From NCBI RefSeq assembly GCF_012395835.1, contig NZ_JAAZSQ010000004.1, forward strand, positions 159,536 to 223,535: 64,000 nt of DNA, in the 5' to 3' direction. Position numbers and translations under genes: made by a program. Each line of letters starts with the position of its first letter. The first letter of the stretch is position 1. This document shows, in pieces, positions 7,448 to 17,401 of the stretch. The notes under the pieces are model-generated. The model was not told the DNA's origin and ran no database searches. It saw only the letters and a program-made list of their open reading frames with translations. This DNA comes from Arthrobacter mobilis (GTDB lineage Bacteria > Actinomycetota > Actinomycetes > Actinomycetales > Micrococcaceae).

Positions 7448-9037
7448 ATGCGGAACACCCGGCGGCGCCATCCTCTGGCCTGGCTGCTGGCCGCCTGCCT
7501 CCTGGCCGGGGCCGGTGCGCCGGGGGCCGTTCCGGCCCCGGTGCGGGAGCCGCAGACCCCGGAGCCGCCGGCGCAGGAACAGTCCCTGGCCGCCGTGGAT
7601 GCCTATCTGGAGGACCAACTGGCGGCCATGGGAATCCCGGGGGCGGCCCTCGTCGTCGTCAGCAACGGCCGCCAGGTGCACGCTGCCGCGTTCGGCCGCG
7701 CCGACGCTTCCGGACGGCCGATGAGCATCCGCACGCCGGTGCTCCTGGCCTCCACCAGCAAGTCGCTGACCGCCATCGCGGTGCTGCAGCAGGTGGAGGC
7801 CGGGCGGCTGGCGCTGGACGAACCCGTGCTGACGTACCTGCCGTGGTTCAGGCTGCGGGATCCGCGCTACCCGTCGATCACGGTGCGCCACCTCCTGCAC
7901 CAGAGCAGCGGGCTGTCCACCGCCGGCAGCACGGCGTTCGAGGCCTTCGACTCGGAGGCGCCCGGCGCCCTCGAACAGGGGGTGCGGGATCTGGCCGGCG
8001 TCGGGCTCACGGGCCCGCCCGGGGAATCGTTTTCGTACTCCAATGCCAACTACAACATCCTGGGCCTGCTGGTGCAGACGGTGTCCGGCCAGCCCTTCGG
8101 GGAGTACATGCGGGAGCACGTCTTCACGCCTTTGGACATGGAGCACAGCCACACGGACCGGGCCGCAGCGCGGGCGGACGGCCTGGCCACCGGCCATACC
8201 CTCTGGTTCGGTGCGTCCTGGCACGAAACCGCCACGCCTGCGCCCGCCGCGGGGACGCCCTCGATCAGGATGTACGCCTCCGCGCAGGACCTCGGCCAGG
8301 AGCTGACCGCGCTGCTGGAGGGGGGACGCTACCGGGACCGGCGCCTCCTCGGACAGGAGAGCGTGGAGACGATGCTGGCGCCGGCCATTGCGGTGGATGA
8401 ATCCAAGGACTATGCGATGGCCTGGTTTGCCCGGCCGCTGCAGGAGGCCGCGGATCCTTCGCTGCCGCCCGAGGCGGTGCAGCTGCCCCGGCTGCTGGAG
8501 CACCAGGGCGAATGGGGCAACACGCACACCTACAAGGCAATGGTGCCGGCCTCCGGACTGGGCGTCGCCCTGGTCATCAATGGCAACGATCCGTCCGCGC
8601 CGTCGCGGCTGAAGGAGCTGGACTACAACGTCCTGCGGATCCTCCACGGGCAGGCCCCGCAGCCGGTGCGGGAACAGGAAGACTGGCTGCAGCGCTCCGG
8701 GTGGGCGCTCGCGCTGGTGCTCCTGCTGGCGGAGCTGGCCAGCCTGGCGCTGTCGCTGGTGCTCCTGGTCCGGAAGCCTGCAGCAGTGACCGGCCGAAGC
8801 CGGCTGCTGTACCTGTGGGCCGCGGCGGCGCTGGCCCTCGACGGGCTGCTGGTATGGCTCTGCCTGGTCCACGCCCCGGCCCGGTTCGCCGTCGATCTGG
8901 CCGTGTTCGTGCGCCAGCTTCCCGACGTCGGCGTCACGCTGCTTCCGGCGCTGGCGCTGGCGGTGCTGTGGCCGCTGCCCAGGACCATTTGGCTGCTGGC
9001 CAGGGCGCGGAGGCAGGCCCTGTTGTCCCGTGAGTGA
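7448..9037 (+). CDS. Membrane-anchored serine beta-lactamase-like hydrolase (class C/PBP fold)
   Basis: This 529-residue protein has a signal peptide (RRRHPLAWLLAACLLAG) and a serine hydrolase domain with SxxK (STSK), YxN (YSNAN) and a later HQG in place of KTG. About four hydrophobic segments follow at residues 420-520. This is the layout of exported beta-lactamase-related esterases/peptidases with a C-terminal membrane domain. A TAGATT -10-like box is at 7406-7411. Family members hydrolyse D-amino peptides, esters or act in envelope turnover; true beta-lactamase activity is unlikely to be the main role. Confidence 0.82.
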   Translation: MRNTRRRHPLAWLLAACLLAGAGAPGAVPAPVREPQTPEPPAQEQSLAAVDAYLEDQLAAMGIPGAALVVVSNGRQVHAAAFGRADASGRPMSIRTPVLLASTSKSLTAIAVLQQVEAGRLALDEPVLTYLPWFRLRDPRYPSITVRHLLHQSSGLSTAGSTAFEAFDSEAPGALEQGVRDLAGVGLTGPPGESFSYSNANYNILGLLVQTVSGQPFGEYMREHVFTPLDMEHSHTDRAAARADGLATGHTLWFGASWHETATPAPAAGTPSIRMYASAQDLGQELTALLEGGRYRDRRLLGQESVETMLAPAIAVDESKDYAMAWFARPLQEAADPSLPPEAVQLPRLLEHQGEWGNTHTYKAMVPASGLGVALVINGNDPSAPSRLKELDYNVLRILHGQAPQPVREQEDWLQRSGWALALVLLLAELASLALSLVLLVRKPAAVTGRSRLLYLWAAAALALDGLLVWLCLVHAPARFAVDLAVFVRQLPDVGVTLLPALALAVLWPLPRTIWLLARARRQALLSRE

Positions 9038-9053
9038 CCGGGTTTTTCCGGTC
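9036..9053. terminator. Short hairpin between convergent genes
   Basis: GACCGG-GTTTTT-CCGGTC forms a six-base-pair stem overlapping the stop codon of the hydrolase gene and ending five bases before the stop of the convergent dehydrogenase. It could serve both strands but is short. Confidence 0.5.
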
Positions 9054-9058
9054 GGATG

Positions 9059-10051
9059 TCAGGGGGAGGTGCTGACGTAGCCGCGGGCCTTGTCGACCTG
9101 GTTGGCCAAGGGTTCGCCGGAGATCCAGCGGTCCAGGTTGGCCAGGAACTGGTCCGCGAGCGCGTCCCGCCAGCCGGCCACGTCGCCGGACATGTGCGCG
9201 GAGACGTGGACGTTCTCCAGCTCCCAGAACGGGTGCCCGGGGGTAAGCGGCTCCTGCTCGAAGACGTCCAGCGAGGCCGCGGCCAGCTCTCCGGCGCGCA
9301 GGGCCTGGATCAGGGCCGCCTCGTCCACCAGCGCGCCGCGGCCGACATTGACCAGGTGCGCGGAGGGCTTCATCGCAGCCAGCACCCGGGCATCGGCCAG
9401 GTGGTGCGTCTGCGCGGTGAGCGGGGCGGCCAGCACCAGGTGGTCGGCCCAGCCGGCGTGCGCGGCCAGCTGCGCGCTGGGTACCACGGTGCCGAAGTCG
9501 CCGTCGTGGTCCCGGGCAGTGCGGCCGGCGCCGCGCACCTGCAGCCCGGCCGCGCGCAGCAGCCGGGCGGTGGCCCGGCCGATGCCGCCGGTGCCGACCA
9601 CCAGCGCGCATGAGCCGGCCGTGCGGGTGAGTTCGCGGTGCTGCCAGCGGCCCTGCCGCTGCAGGCTCTTGCTGACGTGCAGCTGCTTGTCGTGGGCCAG
9701 GATGCTGGCGAGCACGAACTCGGCGATGGGGACGTCGAAGACGCCGTGGGCGTTCGTGACCGCCACGTCCGAGGTGCGCAGTTCGTCGAACATCACCGCG
9801 TCCACCCCGGCGGCGGCCACGTGGACCCAGCGCAGTACATCCGCTGCCGGCCAGGCCGTGCGCAGCGCCGGGGAGAAGAAGTCCCAGAGGAAGAGCACCT
9901 CCGCCCCGGGAAGGGCCGCCGGCAGGCCGGCGGCGTCGGCGAGGACGACATCGGCGCGCGCCCTGATCCGGTCCAGATTGTGCGGCAGGGGCTGGCCCTC
10001 GGCGGTGAGGACGACGACGCGGGGGCGGGGGTGCGCTGCGGGCTCTGTCAC
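9059..10051 (-). CDS. D-2-hydroxyacid dehydrogenase, NAD-binding
   Basis: This roughly 330-residue oxidoreductase belongs to the D-isomer 2-hydroxyacid dehydrogenase family. The nucleotide-binding glycine motif is VVGTGGIGRATARLL, the catalytic arginine lies in LVNVGRGALVDE, and the catalytic histidine in NVHVSAHMSGDV. I placed the start at the GTG encoding VTEPAAHPRPRVVVL, where family similarity begins; the reading frame stays open much further upstream without conserved sequence. It is divergent from a FAD/iron-sulfur hydroxyacid dehydrogenase gene, suggesting that both handle 2-hydroxyacids, one NAD-linked and one respiratory. Confidence 0.85.
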   Translation of the reverse strand: MTEPAAHPRPRVVVLTAEGQPLPHNLDRIRARADVVLADAAGLPAALPGAEVLFLWDFFSPALRTAWPAADVLRWVHVAAAGVDAVMFDELRTSDVAVTNAHGVFDVPIAEFVLASILAHDKQLHVSKSLQRQGRWQHRELTRTAGSCALVVGTGGIGRATARLLRAAGLQVRGAGRTARDHDGDFGTVVPSAQLAAHAGWADHLVLAAPLTAQTHHLADARVLAAMKPSAHLVNVGRGALVDEAALIQALRAGELAAASLDVFEQEPLTPGHPFWELENVHVSAHMSGDVAGWRDALADQFLANLDRWISGEPLANQVDKARGYVSTSP

Positions 10052-10117
10052 CCCACCACGGTACGCGTCCCCAAGCGCAGTTGCCGAGCACCGGCCTGCC
10101 TGCGCACGATGGTGGGC

Positions 10118-13087
10118 ATGACAAGCCCGCGTCCCGCCCCCGCCCAGCCGGCCGTGCTGGCACGCCTGGCCGCCGCCGGCCTGGAGGCGGACACCTCGCC
10201 GCGCCGGCTGGCGGAATATTCCTACGATGCCTCCAACTACCGGGTGCCGCCGCTGGCGGTGGTGTTCCCGCGCAGCCCCGGCGACGTCGTAGCCGCGGTG
10301 GCGGCCTGCCGGGACACCGGCACGCCGCTGACCGGCCGCGGCGGCGGCACGTCCATGGCCGGCAATGCCGTGGGCCCGGGCCTGGTGCTGGACTTCTCCC
10401 GGCACATGAACCGCATCCACGGCATCGACGAGGCCGCCGGCACGGTCTCCGTGGATCCGGGCGTGGTGCTGTCCGTGCTCTCGCGCGAAGTGGAGCGCAC
10501 CACCCGGGGCCGGTTCACCTTTGCCCCGGACCCGTCCTCAAGGACCCGGGCCACGGTCGGCGGCGCGGTGGGCAACGACGCCTGCGGCAACCATTCGGTG
10601 CGCTACGGGCGCACCTCCGACCACGTGGTGGAGCTCGACGTCGTCACCGCCGACGGCGCCCGGCTCACCGCCGCCGCCGGGCAGCTGCGGGCCACCGACC
10701 CCGCCGACTCCGCCTCGGCCGCCCGCGCCGCCGAACTGACGCAGGGCCTGAAGGAGCTGGCGCAGGCCAACCTGGCCGCGTTCCGCACCGAGCTGGGCCG
10801 GATCCAGCGCCAGGTCTCCGGCTACCATCTGGGGCACCTGCTGCCGGAGCACGGCTTCGACGTGGCCCGCGCGCTGGTGGGGTCCGAGGGCACCTGCGCG
10901 ATCGTCACCGGGGCCCGGATGAAGCTGGTGCCCAGGCCGGCCAGCGCCCTGCTGGTCTGCCTGGGCTACGCGGACGTGGTGGAGGCGGCCCGGGACATCA
11001 CCACCATCCTCGGCTTCTCCCCCGCCGCGGTGGAAGGCATCGACGAGGCCATCGTGGAAACCATGCGCTTCCGCCGCGGTGCCGGCGCAGTGCGCGGCCT
11101 GCCCGCAGGCAAGGCCTGGCTGTATGTGGACCTGGACGGCGACGACCCGGACGCGGTGGCCGCCGAGGCCCGGAAGCTGCTGGCCCGGCTGCGGACCAAC
11201 GGCCGGCTGGTGGACGGACGCGCCGTCCCGGACCCGGCCGAACGGGCCTCGCTCTGGCGGGTCCGCGAGGACGGCGCCGGGCTGTCCTCCCGGCTGGCCG
11301 GCGGCGGCGAATCCTGGCCCGGGTGGGAGGACTCCGCCGTCGCCCCGGAAAACCTCGCGGACTACCTGGCGGACTTCCGCACCCTGCTGGACCGGCACGG
11401 GCTGACCGGGGTGATGTACGGGCACTTCGGAGCCGGCTGCATGCACATCCGGATCACCTACGACCTGCGCACCGAGGCCGGCCGGGCGGTCTTCCGCGCC
11501 TTCTCCCGGGAGGCCGCCGAACTGGTGGTCCGGCACGGCGGCTCGCTCTCGGGCGAGCACGGGGACGGGCGCGCCCGGTCGGAGCTGCTGCCGGTGATGT
11601 ACTCCCCCGCCCTGCTCGCCGCCTTCGCAGAGTACCGCCGGCTGTGGGACCCGGCAGCCCTGCTGAACCCCGGCTCGCTCACCGACCCGGACCCGATCGA
11701 TGCCCAGCTGGCCCTCGCGGGCGTGCCGGAACGGCAGTGGCGGACCAGCTTCGACCTGCGCCCGGTGCACGCCGGCGGCCACGCCCTGGCCGAGACCGAC
11801 GACCCGGCCACCGGCAGCCGGGTGGACCCGTGGGTGCATGCCGTGCAGGGCTGCATCGGTGTCGGCCGCTGCCGCACCGGCAGCGGCGGCGTGATGTGCC
11901 CAAGCTACCGGGCCACCCGCGACGAGAAGGACTCCACCCGCGGCCGCGCCCGCGTGCTGCAGGAGATGGTCCGCGGCGCCCGCACCGTCGAAGAAGGCTG
12001 GAAGTCGGCGGAGGTCCGCGAGGTCCTGGACCTGTGCCTGGCCTGCAAGGCCTGCTCGAGCGACTGCCCGACCGGCGTGGACATGGCCACCTACAAGGCC
12101 GAGTTCTTCCACCACTACTACCGGCACCGGCTGCGCCCGTTGGCGCACTTCTCGCTCGGCTGGCTGCCGCGCTGGCTGAAGGTCACCGGCCAGGTGGCGC
12201 CGCTGGTCAACGCGGTGCTGTCCACGCCGCTGGCCAGGGCCGCCGCGGTCCTGGGCGGGCTGACCACCCGCCGCGCGCTGCCGCGCTTCGCCGCCGCCGG
12301 CGAATGGCGCCGCCAGGTGGCCGCCGCCGGCACCGCACCGGCCACGGACGGCGGCGGGACGGTCCTGTTCGTGGATACCTTCACCCGCGGCTTCCGCCCC
12401 GAGGTCGCCGGCGCCGCGGCCCGGGTGCTGGCCGCCGCCGGCCGGCCGGCCGAATGCGCTGCCGATGCCTGCTGCGGGCTGACCTGGATCTCCACCGGCC
12501 AGCTGGACACCGCACGGAAGAAGCTGGCCCATGCCGCCGGCGTCCTCGACGACGGCACGGACCGGCCGATCGTCGTCGTCGAACCCAGCTGCGCGGCCGC
12601 CCTGCGCAAGGACCTGCCCGAACTGGTGCACACCGAGCAGGCCCGGCGGGTGGCCGCCCGGGTACGCAGCTTCGCCGCACACATCGGCGAGCTCGCCGCC
12701 ACCGGCTGGCAGCCCGCCCCGGCCGAACCGCTGCCGGAGCACGTAATCCTGCAGACGCACTGCCACGAATACTCCGTCTTCGGCGCCGCCACCCAGCGGC
12801 AGGCACTGGCCGCCGCCGGCATCGGCACGGTCACCGACGCCACCGGCTGCTGCGGGGTGGCCGGCAACTTCGGCTTCGAAAAGGACCACTACGAGGTCAG
12901 CATGCAGGTCGCCGAGCAAGCCCTGGCCCCGGCCCTGCGCACGGCCGCCGGCGCGGTGGTGCTGACCGACGGCTTCTCCTGCGCCATGCAGGTCAAGCAG
13001 CTCGACGCCGCCAGAGCCGGGAAACACCTGGCACAACTGCTGGATCCGGATCCGCCCGGGGCCCCTCGGCGGCCAGGCTTAGGCTGA
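10118..13087 (+). CDS. Fused FAD-linked oxidase / 4Fe-4S hydroxyacid dehydrogenase (YdiJ/GlcD-GlcF type)
   Basis: This protein of about 989 residues has a PCMH-type FAD domain (about residues 30-260, with GRGGGTSMAGNAVGPG), a FAD-oxidase C-terminal domain ending LNPGSL, and then ferredoxin-like clusters. The latter are CIGVGRC...CPSYRATRDEKD and CLACKACSSDCPTGVDM, followed by two CCG-type motifs (CCGLTW and CCGVAGNFGFE). This order matches YdiJ-like D-2-hydroxyglutarate or D-lactate dehydrogenases that pass electrons to the membrane. The ATG at 10118 was chosen; an in-frame ATG at 10109 is equally possible. It diverges from the NAD-dependent hydroxyacid dehydrogenase. Confidence 0.88.
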   Translation: MTSPRPAPAQPAVLARLAAAGLEADTSPRRLAEYSYDASNYRVPPLAVVFPRSPGDVVAAVAACRDTGTPLTGRGGGTSMAGNAVGPGLVLDFSRHMNRIHGIDEAAGTVSVDPGVVLSVLSREVERTTRGRFTFAPDPSSRTRATVGGAVGNDACGNHSVRYGRTSDHVVELDVVTADGARLTAAAGQLRATDPADSASAARAAELTQGLKELAQANLAAFRTELGRIQRQVSGYHLGHLLPEHGFDVARALVGSEGTCAIVTGARMKLVPRPASALLVCLGYADVVEAARDITTILGFSPAAVEGIDEAIVETMRFRRGAGAVRGLPAGKAWLYVDLDGDDPDAVAAEARKLLARLRTNGRLVDGRAVPDPAERASLWRVREDGAGLSSRLAGGGESWPGWEDSAVAPENLADYLADFRTLLDRHGLTGVMYGHFGAGCMHIRITYDLRTEAGRAVFRAFSREAAELVVRHGGSLSGEHGDGRARSELLPVMYSPALLAAFAEYRRLWDPAALLNPGSLTDPDPIDAQLALAGVPERQWRTSFDLRPVHAGGHALAETDDPATGSRVDPWVHAVQGCIGVGRCRTGSGGVMCPSYRATRDEKDSTRGRARVLQEMVRGARTVEEGWKSAEVREVLDLCLACKACSSDCPTGVDMATYKAEFFHHYYRHRLRPLAHFSLGWLPRWLKVTGQVAPLVNAVLSTPLARAAAVLGGLTTRRALPRFAAAGEWRRQVAAAGTAPATDGGGTVLFVDTFTRGFRPEVAGAAARVLAAAGRPAECAADACCGLTWISTGQLDTARKKLAHAAGVLDDGTDRPIVVVEPSCAAALRKDLPELVHTEQARRVAARVRSFAAHIGELAATGWQPAPAEPLPEHVILQTHCHEYSVFGAATQRQALAAAGIGTVTDATGCCGVAGNFGFEKDHYEVSMQVAEQALAPALRTAAGAVVLTDGFSCAMQVKQLDAARAGKHLAQLLDPDPPGAPRRPGLG
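13080..13085 (+). promoter_or_regulatory. TAGGCT -10 box placed for a leaderless transcript
   Basis: The TAGGCT hexamer overlaps the stop codon of the upstream dehydrogenase and ends six bases before the ATG at 13092. Transcription would therefore start at or next to the A of the start codon. No Shine-Dalgarno sequence is present. No clear -35 is visible. Confidence 0.5.
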
Positions 13088-13091
13088 AGCC

Positions 13092-14015
13092 ATGGACCTG
13101 GAGAGTGCGGCGCGGGAACTGTATGCGCTGCTGCCCGGCGAGTTCACCGCGGCCCGGAATGCCAAGGCCAAGGCGGCGGCGCAGGACGGCAACAAAGAGC
13201 TGGCCCGGCAGATCAAGGAGCTGCCGAAACCGCCGGCGGCGGCGTGGCTGGTGAACATGCTGGCGCTGCACCACCCGGACCGCATTGACGACCTCGTCCG
13301 GCTGGGCCAGGCACTCGGCGAGGCGCAGGAGCAGCTGGACCCGCAGCGGCTGCAGCAGCTGGGCCGCCAGCGCCGCGAGCTGCTCGCCGCCCTGGCGGAG
13401 CAGGGCCGCGAGCTGGCCGAGGAGCTGGGGAACCCGGTGGGCGCAGCCGCGGCCACCGACGTGGAGCAGACGCTGCATGCGGCGATGGCCGATCCTGCTG
13501 CCGCGGCAGCAGTGGCCAGCGGGCTGCTGACCGGCCCGCTCTCGTCCAACGGCCTGGACCCTGTGGACCTGGGAGGCAAGGTCGCCGTGCCCGGGGCCGT
13601 GGAAGCTGTCCCGGCCGCCGGCCGGCTGCCGGGCAGACGGCAGCCGCCTGCGGGCGGGCCGCCGGGGCGGGGTGCCAGGCGGGCGGAACAGCACGCCCGC
13701 CGTGAACCGGTGGAGGCCGGACGGCGCCGGCGGGCCGAGGCAGAGGTGGACCGTGCCGGGGAGCGGCTGGAGGACGCTGAGGAAAAGCAGCAGCGGATCC
13801 GGGACCGGCTGGACGAACTGACGGACCGGCGCGAGGAACTCGAAGACCAGATTGCCGGGCTTAAGCACCGGCTGGCCGGACTGGAGCGCGAGGTGTCCGG
13901 CGTCGAGCAGCAGGAGGCGGCAGCCGGGAAGGACTTCGAGGCCGCGGCCAAGGCCACCGCCCGGGCGAAGGAGGCGCTCCGGCAGGCGCGGAAACAGCTG
14001 GAGGCTTTGTCCTGA
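13092..14015 (+). CDS. Conserved actinobacterial coiled-coil protein of unknown function
   Basis: I do not recognise a biochemical function. The 307-residue protein opens with ESAARELYALLPGEFTAARN and a PKPPAAAWLVNMLA segment, a pattern I associate with a widespread actinobacterial family of unknown role. It has a low-complexity Pro/Gly/Arg hinge (about residues 175-215) and a long C-terminal coiled coil rich in Glu, Arg, Lys and Ala (about 220-305). There is no signal peptide or membrane segment. The start has no ribosome binding site and sits six bases after a -10-like hexamer, so translation is probably leaderless. Confidence 0.75.
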   Translation: MDLESAARELYALLPGEFTAARNAKAKAAAQDGNKELARQIKELPKPPAAAWLVNMLALHHPDRIDDLVRLGQALGEAQEQLDPQRLQQLGRQRRELLAALAEQGRELAEELGNPVGAAAATDVEQTLHAAMADPAAAAAVASGLLTGPLSSNGLDPVDLGGKVAVPGAVEAVPAAGRLPGRRQPPAGGPPGRGARRAEQHARREPVEAGRRRRAEAEVDRAGERLEDAEEKQQRIRDRLDELTDRREELEDQIAGLKHRLAGLEREVSGVEQQEAAAGKDFEAAAKATARAKEALRQARKQLEALS

Positions 14016-14167
14016 CGCCGCGGCCTCCCCGGCCCGCGGCGCGCCGCCGCCGGGAGCCGGGTTCCCGGGTGGATGCGGCGGCCCGGCTTAGGATGTGTCC
14101 TGTTGCCGGCCGGCAGCAGGCACGGCGCTCGCCCCGCCGTCGAGGACCATCCACCCGGGGGATTTCC

Positions 14168-14872
14168 ATGCGGAAACCGAATACTTTGCTGCGCGGTGCC
14201 ACCGCCGTCGCCGCCGCACTCGCACTCCTTGCCGGCGGGACACCGCCGGCCCACGCCGCCGAACGCGAAGTCGATGTCACCGGCTTCGCGGTCCAGGACA
14301 TCGTCTTCGACGGGTTCGGCTGCCAGAACCTTCCCGTCACGGTCGAGGGGACGGTGCGGGAGGATGTAGCCCCCGGAGACCTCTGGATGTCCGCGGACAT
14401 TTACCGGTCCCGCTACCTGGTCAGCACGGCGGACTTCCCCTTCGGCGAAACCGAAACCCGCACGTTCATCTGTTCCTGGTACGGCCTGGGAAAGTACAAG
14501 ATCGGCCCCACCACGGTCGGCGGCTTAACCGCCGATGACGTCTTCGAACTGACCGACCCGACCAGCACGTCCTTCCATGTCCGCGGCAAGGCACGGGCCA
14601 GCCTCGGGGCCAAGCGCAGCGGGAACAAGGTAACGCTGACGGCCAGGGCCACCTACTACCGGCCGGAGAGCCTCGGGTACCGGAACCATTCGCCCAAGGG
14701 CGCTGAGTTCCAGGTGAAAAGCAGGACCGGGTGGAGGACCGTCACGACGGTCGATTTCGTCCAGGGCAAGGCCAGCCACACCGTCAGCAGGTCCGCCAAG
14801 GGGACCTACCGGGTGGTCCTGCCGCAGACCACCTCGGTCACCGCGGCCACCTCCCCGGCCGTCAGGAAGTAG
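14168..14872 (+). CDS. Secreted protein of unknown function
   Basis: The 234-residue product has a classical Sec signal peptide (MRKPNTLLRGATAVAAALAL, cleavage likely after AHA near residue 35). The mature part is rich in beta-strand-type sequence with paired aromatic and threonine residues, and two cysteines that could form a disulfide (DGFGCQNL and FICSWYG). The C-terminal third (residues 150-230) resembles an Ig-like or YSIRK-free surface fold, but I recognise no family. I chose the ATG at 14168 because it immediately begins the signal peptide. A TTAGGA -10-like box lies about 80 bases upstream. Confidence 0.7.
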   Translation: MRKPNTLLRGATAVAAALALLAGGTPPAHAAEREVDVTGFAVQDIVFDGFGCQNLPVTVEGTVREDVAPGDLWMSADIYRSRYLVSTADFPFGETETRTFICSWYGLGKYKIGPTTVGGLTADDVFELTDPTSTSFHVRGKARASLGAKRSGNKVTLTARATYYRPESLGYRNHSPKGAEFQVKSRTGWRTVTTVDFVQGKASHTVSRSAKGTYRVVLPQTTSVTAATSPAVRK

Positions 14873-14892
14873 GTCCGGCCACACATTGTTGA

Positions 14893-14934
14893 CGGCGGCA
14901 CCGGAGGGCACAAACGCCCGCCCCGGTGCCGCCG
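14893..14934. terminator. Bidirectional hairpin between convergent genes
   Basis: A 12-base-pair perfect stem (CGGCGGCACCGG with CCGGTGCCGCCG) encloses an 18-base loop that itself holds GGGC/GCCC. It lies between the secreted protein gene and the convergent gap gene. The core is shared with the hairpins at 20753 and 30911. Confidence 0.75.
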
Positions 14935-14965
14935 CCGGCTTTAGGTCCTCAGGAGCGACAGGTCC

Positions 14966-16064
<1,099 letters not shown>

Positions 16065-16079
16065 TTATGCTCCATTAGT

Positions 16080-16109
16080 ATTATCGGAACCAGAACCGCC
16101 CGACGTCAA
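16080..16109 (-). promoter_or_regulatory. Sigma-70-type promoter for gap
   Basis: On the minus strand TTGACG (16109-16104) and GATAAT (16085-16080) are separated by 18 bases, close to consensus for the housekeeping sigma factor. The predicted start lies just before the palindrome at 16050-16064, giving a leader of about 100 bases before the gap ATG. Confidence 0.6.
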
Positions 16110-16119
16110 GAGGTTTTTC

Positions 16120-17346
16120 GTGGACAAGACCGCCACCACCCCGCAGGTGCTGCGCCGGGCCAATCTCGCCGCTGTGCTCGAGGTCATGCGGGCGTCGTCG
16201 GCAGTGACCGGCACGGACCTGATCGAGGCGACCGGGCTGACCCGCGCCACGGTGATTGCCGTCTGCGATGACCTGATCCGCCGCGGCTGGGTGCGCGAAC
16301 TCCAGGCCCCCAAGGGGCCGGGCCCGCAGAAGGGCCGGCCGGCCCGGTACTTCGCCTTCAACGACGCCGCCGGCTGCGTGCTCGGGCTGGACGTCGGCAT
16401 GGCCACCGTCACGGTACTGGTGGCCGACCTGAAGGGGCGCGTGCTGGCCAGGACCTCGAAGCGCTTCGCCAAGGAGCCGGCCACGGCGGCGCAGCGGCGG
16501 GCCACCATTACCCACGCCGTCGACCAGGCGCTGGCATCGGCCGGGCTCGGGCACCCGGCCGTGCTGGCCGCCGGGATTGGCGTCTCCACCGTCGTCGACC
16601 GGCACGGCAACGTGGCGCCGGGCCACCGGCTGGCCCCCTATTTCGACCTCGGCCTGCAGACCGAGGTGTGGAAGGAGTACGGCTGGCCGGTCCTGCTGGA
16701 GAACGACGCCAACCTGGCAGCGCTGGCCGAACACTGGTGCGGCGCAGGGGCCGGGGTGGACGACCTGGTGGTCATGCTGGCCGGCGAGAGGATCGGCACG
16801 GGCCTGATCGAGTCCGGGCGGCTGCTGCACGGCAGCAGCGGCGGCGCAGGCGAAGTCGGCACGCTGGAACTGGTCGACGGCGTCGGCAGCCATGACGGCA
16901 TCGCCCGGCTGGCCCGGCGCTGGGGTACCGAACTGCTGGCCTCCGGAGAACCCACCCTGATCCGCGACCTGGTGGGGCCCGGAACCACCAGGGTGTCCGC
17001 GCGGTTCGTCTTCGAGGCGGCAGCCGCCGGGGACGCCGCGGCGGCGGACATCCTGGAGCGGATCGGCCGCCGGATGGCACGGATCATTGCCCTGCTGGGC
17101 ACGTTCCTCAACCCCGAACTGGTGGTGATCGGCGGCGCGGTGGCTTCCTCAGCCGCCATGCTGCTGCCCACCATCACCGCCGAGCTGCCCCGGCTGAGCG
17201 GGACGCCGCCGCAGGTGGCCGTTTCCGGCCTGGGCGATGCGATCGTGGCCACCGGGGCCGTGCGGCTGGCGCTGGACTATGTGGAGCAGAACGCGCTCGG
17301 GCTCACGCCGGCCCAGCCGCAGCAGGACCCGCGCGCCCTATCCTAG
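16120..17346 (+). CDS. ROK family transcriptional regulator
   Basis: This 408-residue protein has an N-terminal winged helix (about residues 10-70, including GTDLIEATGLTRATVIAVCDDLIRRGW) and a C-terminal sugar-kinase-like ROK domain (GLDVGMATVTVLVADLKG, NDANLAALAEHW, and the glycine-rich HGSSGGAGEVG). The usual zinc-binding CGxxGC region of ROK proteins reads LELVDGVGSHDGIARLA here, so the cysteine motif appears missing. The start is a GTG at 16120 preceded by AAGAGG. It likely represses itself and the divergent gap gene through the palindrome at 16050. The alcohol dehydrogenase gene follows after 55 bases. Confidence 0.88.
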   Translation: MDKTATTPQVLRRANLAAVLEVMRASSAVTGTDLIEATGLTRATVIAVCDDLIRRGWVRELQAPKGPGPQKGRPARYFAFNDAAGCVLGLDVGMATVTVLVADLKGRVLARTSKRFAKEPATAAQRRATITHAVDQALASAGLGHPAVLAAGIGVSTVVDRHGNVAPGHRLAPYFDLGLQTEVWKEYGWPVLLENDANLAALAEHWCGAGAGVDDLVVMLAGERIGTGLIESGRLLHGSSGGAGEVGTLELVDGVGSHDGIARLARRWGTELLASGEPTLIRDLVGPGTTRVSARFVFEAAAAGDAAAADILERIGRRMARIIALLGTFLNPELVVIGGAVASSAAMLLPTITAELPRLSGTPPQVAVSGLGDAIVATGAVRLALDYVEQNALGLTPAQPQQDPRALS

Positions 17347-17401
17347 AGCCAGGCCCGCCGTCGTCCGCCGACTGCCAACCGGTATCCGTAAGGAGCACAG
17401 C

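Noticed and set aside
10081..13254. Long plus-strand frame overlapping the FAD/iron-sulfur dehydrogenase
   Set aside because: The product is arginine/glycine low complexity and out of frame with the clearly conserved dehydrogenase.
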